From the NCBI RefSeq assembly GCF_902493135.1, contig NZ_CABUOD010000022.1, positions 1-64,000 of the forward strand: 64,000 nt of DNA, given 5' to 3'. Under the pieces are notes generated by a model. It saw only the letters and a list, made by a program, of their open reading frames with translations, did not search any database and was not told the origin of the DNA. Origin of the DNA: an uncultured Parabacteroides sp. (GTDB lineage Bacteria; Bacteroidota; Bacteroidia; Bacteroidales; Tannerellaceae). Position numbers and translations under genes: made by a program. Positions 62,295 through 64,000 of the stretch are shown piece by piece. Every line of letters starts with the position of its first letter. Position 1 is the stretch's first letter.

Positions 62295-63422
62295 TTAGAT
62301 AGAATGTTTTATCTTTAGATCATTATATAAGGCCAGTCCTTTTGCTGTCAGCAAATATTTCTGCCTTGGATGATTGGGGGTATCGGGATATAAAATCTTG
62401 AGAATACCTGTCTCGACAGCAGGATTTATGTAGTTTTCTATAAAAGTCGGGCGATGCTTCAAACCGACTTTCTCCATTAATCCTTTCAACGACAATTGTT
62501 CGTTTGACAAGGCGAGCAACAAAGCGAGAACTTGTTCGGTTACTTGTACGGCAGGTTGTTCGGTACTTGTACGGTTATCAGGTTGTGCTTGCTCTGTAAC
62601 CAGTTCTTTCGGTGCATTTACGACCATATACCGATTCCGCAATTCATTAGTTTCACCCAATAGAAGATTGCGAAAGAACCGCTCTAAATATTCGGAATTA
62701 CGCATAATGCCTTTTTGTACGTTCTGGTAGTTGGCGCGTACCAGCGCGTTACGGAAATACCACGAATAATTGGCGAATAGGTCATTTGTTACGTCAAAGC
62801 CCATAGAACGTAGATAGAGAATCATGAACACGGCAGTTGTTCGGGTATTTCCCTCGCCAAACGGATGGATTTGCCATAGTCCCGACACAAACTTGGCTAT
62901 GTGGCTCACTAATCCATCCCTGTCCACTTTTGAATAGTCGAACTGGCGTTCTTGTTCCAAGTCGTATTCAATCGCTTTGCGAAGGTCGGGCGCGGAAACA
63001 TAGAGCACTGTATCTCCACGAAGTACCCATTCCTTTTTCGTGATGTTGTAATCGCGTATTTGACCGGCAAACTTGAATACACCATCGAATATCCGACGAT
63101 GAATCGATGTCAGTCCGACAAGCGTAAACGCAAATGTTTTTTCGGTAAGAAGCCTACGAATGTTGGTCGATGCCGTATCTGCCTCATGCATTTCCGCATC
63201 TTCGGGAGTGCGTGCTTCCTTAGACTGGTAGTAGCTTTTTATGAGCTGTTCTGCTTCGTCAATCGTAATTTCGCCCTCAATATCTTTTCGGGCGGTTTCA
63301 ATCAGATAGTGGGATGGCTTAAGTCCATCGACGGCCTGCAAGCCGATTGCGGTTTGCCATGCATATCCTTTCTCTCGCTTTTGTGGCTCACCTTGGCGTA
63401 TATATTCGTCGAAGTCAATCAT
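62295..63422 (-). CDS. Fic family protein with C-terminal winged-helix-like domain
   Basis: A 375-residue protein. The Fic core has HPFGEGNTR (residues 186-194), the variant with Thr in place of the second Gly, in QIHPFGEGNTRTTAVFM. The C-terminal third after a low-complexity linker (about 275-295) looks like a winged helix (QVLALLLALSNEQLSLKGLMEKVGLKHRPTFIENYINPAVETGIL). Such Fic proteins may modify a partner and bind DNA. It lies opposite to the sigma gene. The N-terminal half (YLIETARKDIEGEITIDEAEQLI) resembles the regulatory helices of mobile mystery/Fic proteins. Confidence 0.88.
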   Translation of the reverse strand: MIDFDEYIRQGEPQKREKGYAWQTAIGLQAVDGLKPSHYLIETARKDIEGEITIDEAEQLIKSYYQSKEARTPEDAEMHEADTASTNIRRLLTEKTFAFTLVGLTSIHRRIFDGVFKFAGQIRDYNITKKEWVLRGDTVLYVSAPDLRKAIEYDLEQERQFDYSKVDRDGLVSHIAKFVSGLWQIHPFGEGNTRTTAVFMILYLRSMGFDVTNDLFANYSWYFRNALVRANYQNVQKGIMRNSEYLERFFRNLLLGETNELRNRYMVVNAPKELVTEQAQPDNRTSTEQPAVQVTEQVLALLLALSNEQLSLKGLMEKVGLKHRPTFIENYINPAVETGILKILYPDTPNHPRQKYLLTAKGLALYNDLKIKHSI

Positions 63423-63727
63423 ATATAGGATATTAATTACTGATCGGTTGTCCCAAACATTTTTGCAAGTGAATGATATTCTGCCTTTTCGAATAGATTT
63501 ATTTCTCCATTCGTTCCCATCCGAATAACATCGTTACAAGTCTTTAATTATGCTAACATTTGTAACCCGATTATAGGGATGCAAAGATATAAAATCTTAT
63601 GCAATAAAAATATAAAAACCAATGGGGTATTATTATCATGATTAGAGTTTATTGAGAATCGCTGATTTTAGTCATTCTATATTGTACAAATAATACTATA
63701 AGTATAAACCATAAAAAAGGAGCGGAT
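63423..63727. other. intergenic region, nothing specific seen
   Basis: AT-rich stretch between the divergent Fic gene and a small lipoprotein gene. Apart from the two promoter regions it must contain, no repeat, RNA or gene was recognised. Confidence 0.4.
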
Positions 63728-63910
63728 ATGAAACTTTTAACGACCATGATGCTGGGGGTGTGCATGAGCTTCTCGCTGTCGGCCTGCGAATCGAATACGC
63801 TTGAAAACGAACCGGAGACTCCGGTAACTCCCCAACATCCCGACAAGGATTTTTCGCTGAAAAACATACTTGACAGATGCAAATCCGAAAAAAGTTCATT
63901 TTCCCTTTAG
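63728..63910 (+). CDS. small lipoprotein, unknown function
   Basis: 60 residues with a good ribosome site (AAAAAGGAG) and a lipoprotein signal with lipobox LSAC (Cys19). The mature part is Pro/Glu-rich (NEPETPVTPQHPDKD) followed by a short charged segment. No family recognised. It may be complete or a truncated remnant. Confidence 0.55.
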   Translation: MKLLTTMMLGVCMSFSLSACESNTLENEPETPVTPQHPDKDFSLKNILDRCKSEKSSFSL

Positions 63911-63954
63911 GGTATTTTCCCTCCCGTTCGCCCTTAATATAGAAACAGGAAAAA

Positions 63955-64000
63955 ATGGAAAGGAAGCTACTACATAAAATGTTTAACGGAGAAGCCACTG
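63955..64000 (+). CDS. start of a possible FecR-type anti-sigma factor, cut by the window end
   Basis: ATG preceded by AACAGGAAA, reading MERKLLHKMFNGEAT to the window end. Bacteroidota FecR-like anti-sigma proteins often begin in this way (ME.ELL..F.GEAS). Only 15 residues are visible, so this is tentative. Confidence 0.35.
   Translation, partial: MERKLLHKMFNGEAT

Overview
The window looks like chromosomal DNA of a gut Bacteroidales bacterium, most likely Parabacteroides or a close relative. The signs are two SusC/SusD pairs, a one-protein hybrid two-component regulator, a Bacteroidota-type DUF6089-UppS-BamA-OmpH-OmpH-MurI envelope cluster, promoters of the TAnnTTTG type, and many short intergenic palindromes and tandem repeats. 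The genus is inferred from gene content and protein style, not from a database match.

Region by region: 1-0.2 kb holds the 5' end of an Rpn/PD-(D/E)XK transposase-like nuclease whose second copy lies at 43.9 kb. 0.7-3.5 kb has a small HTH/coiled-coil protein, an M23 peptidase lipoprotein, a YccF protein and an M15 dipeptidase. 3.6-11.5 kb (minus strand) is an envelope block: MurI, two OmpH/Skp chaperones, BamA with an odd Gly/Tyr-rich insert, UppS, a DUF6089 barrel and a DUF6242-like lipoprotein. 11.6-17.8 kb is housekeeping: ribD, then prmC-recX-comF, pyrE, an SRPBCC protein, argH and a Rieske-like lipoprotein, followed by a Gly-Leu-Gly tRNA cluster. 18.2-19 kb is a repeat-rich gap with a MITE-like element. 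19-28.2 kb carries an NfnAB-like pair, a GroES-like protein, a DUF4251 protein, a MATE transporter, an iron/heme-type ABC ATPase and permease, a toxin-antitoxin pair and an MFS/POT-like transporter.

28.4-56.1 kb is a large polysaccharide utilization locus. A hybrid sensor/AraC regulator leads it. A minus arm reads SusC-SusD, terminator, heparinase II/III-type lyase, GH88, GH16, phosphodiesterase. A plus arm reads SusC-SusD, terminator, second heparinase II/III-type lyase, serine-type sulfatase. A convergent GH2 enzyme closes the locus. The two arms diverge from a repeat-rich centre containing the Rpn nuclease. Both susC genes carry the same palindrome (AGTTCTT-N-AAGAACT) about 90-105 bp upstream of the start and share near-identical N-terminal coding sequence. 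The lyases, GH88 and sulfatase point to a sulfated, uronic-acid-containing glycan; the exact substrate cannot be read from the sequence.

56.3-64 kb is accessory: a TonB-dependent-receptor-like barrel, a secreted nitroreductase-like protein, a Fic gene flanked by a 31-bp direct repeat derived from the end of that nitroreductase, a 177-bp inverted repeat, an ECF sigma factor, a second Fic gene on the opposite strand, a small lipoprotein and the start of a possible FecR-type anti-sigma factor. The most noteworthy signals are the shared susC palindrome, the Fic cassette with its 3'-end-restoring repeat, the duplicated Rpn genes that differ only silently, and several repeat families with a 21-23 bp period.
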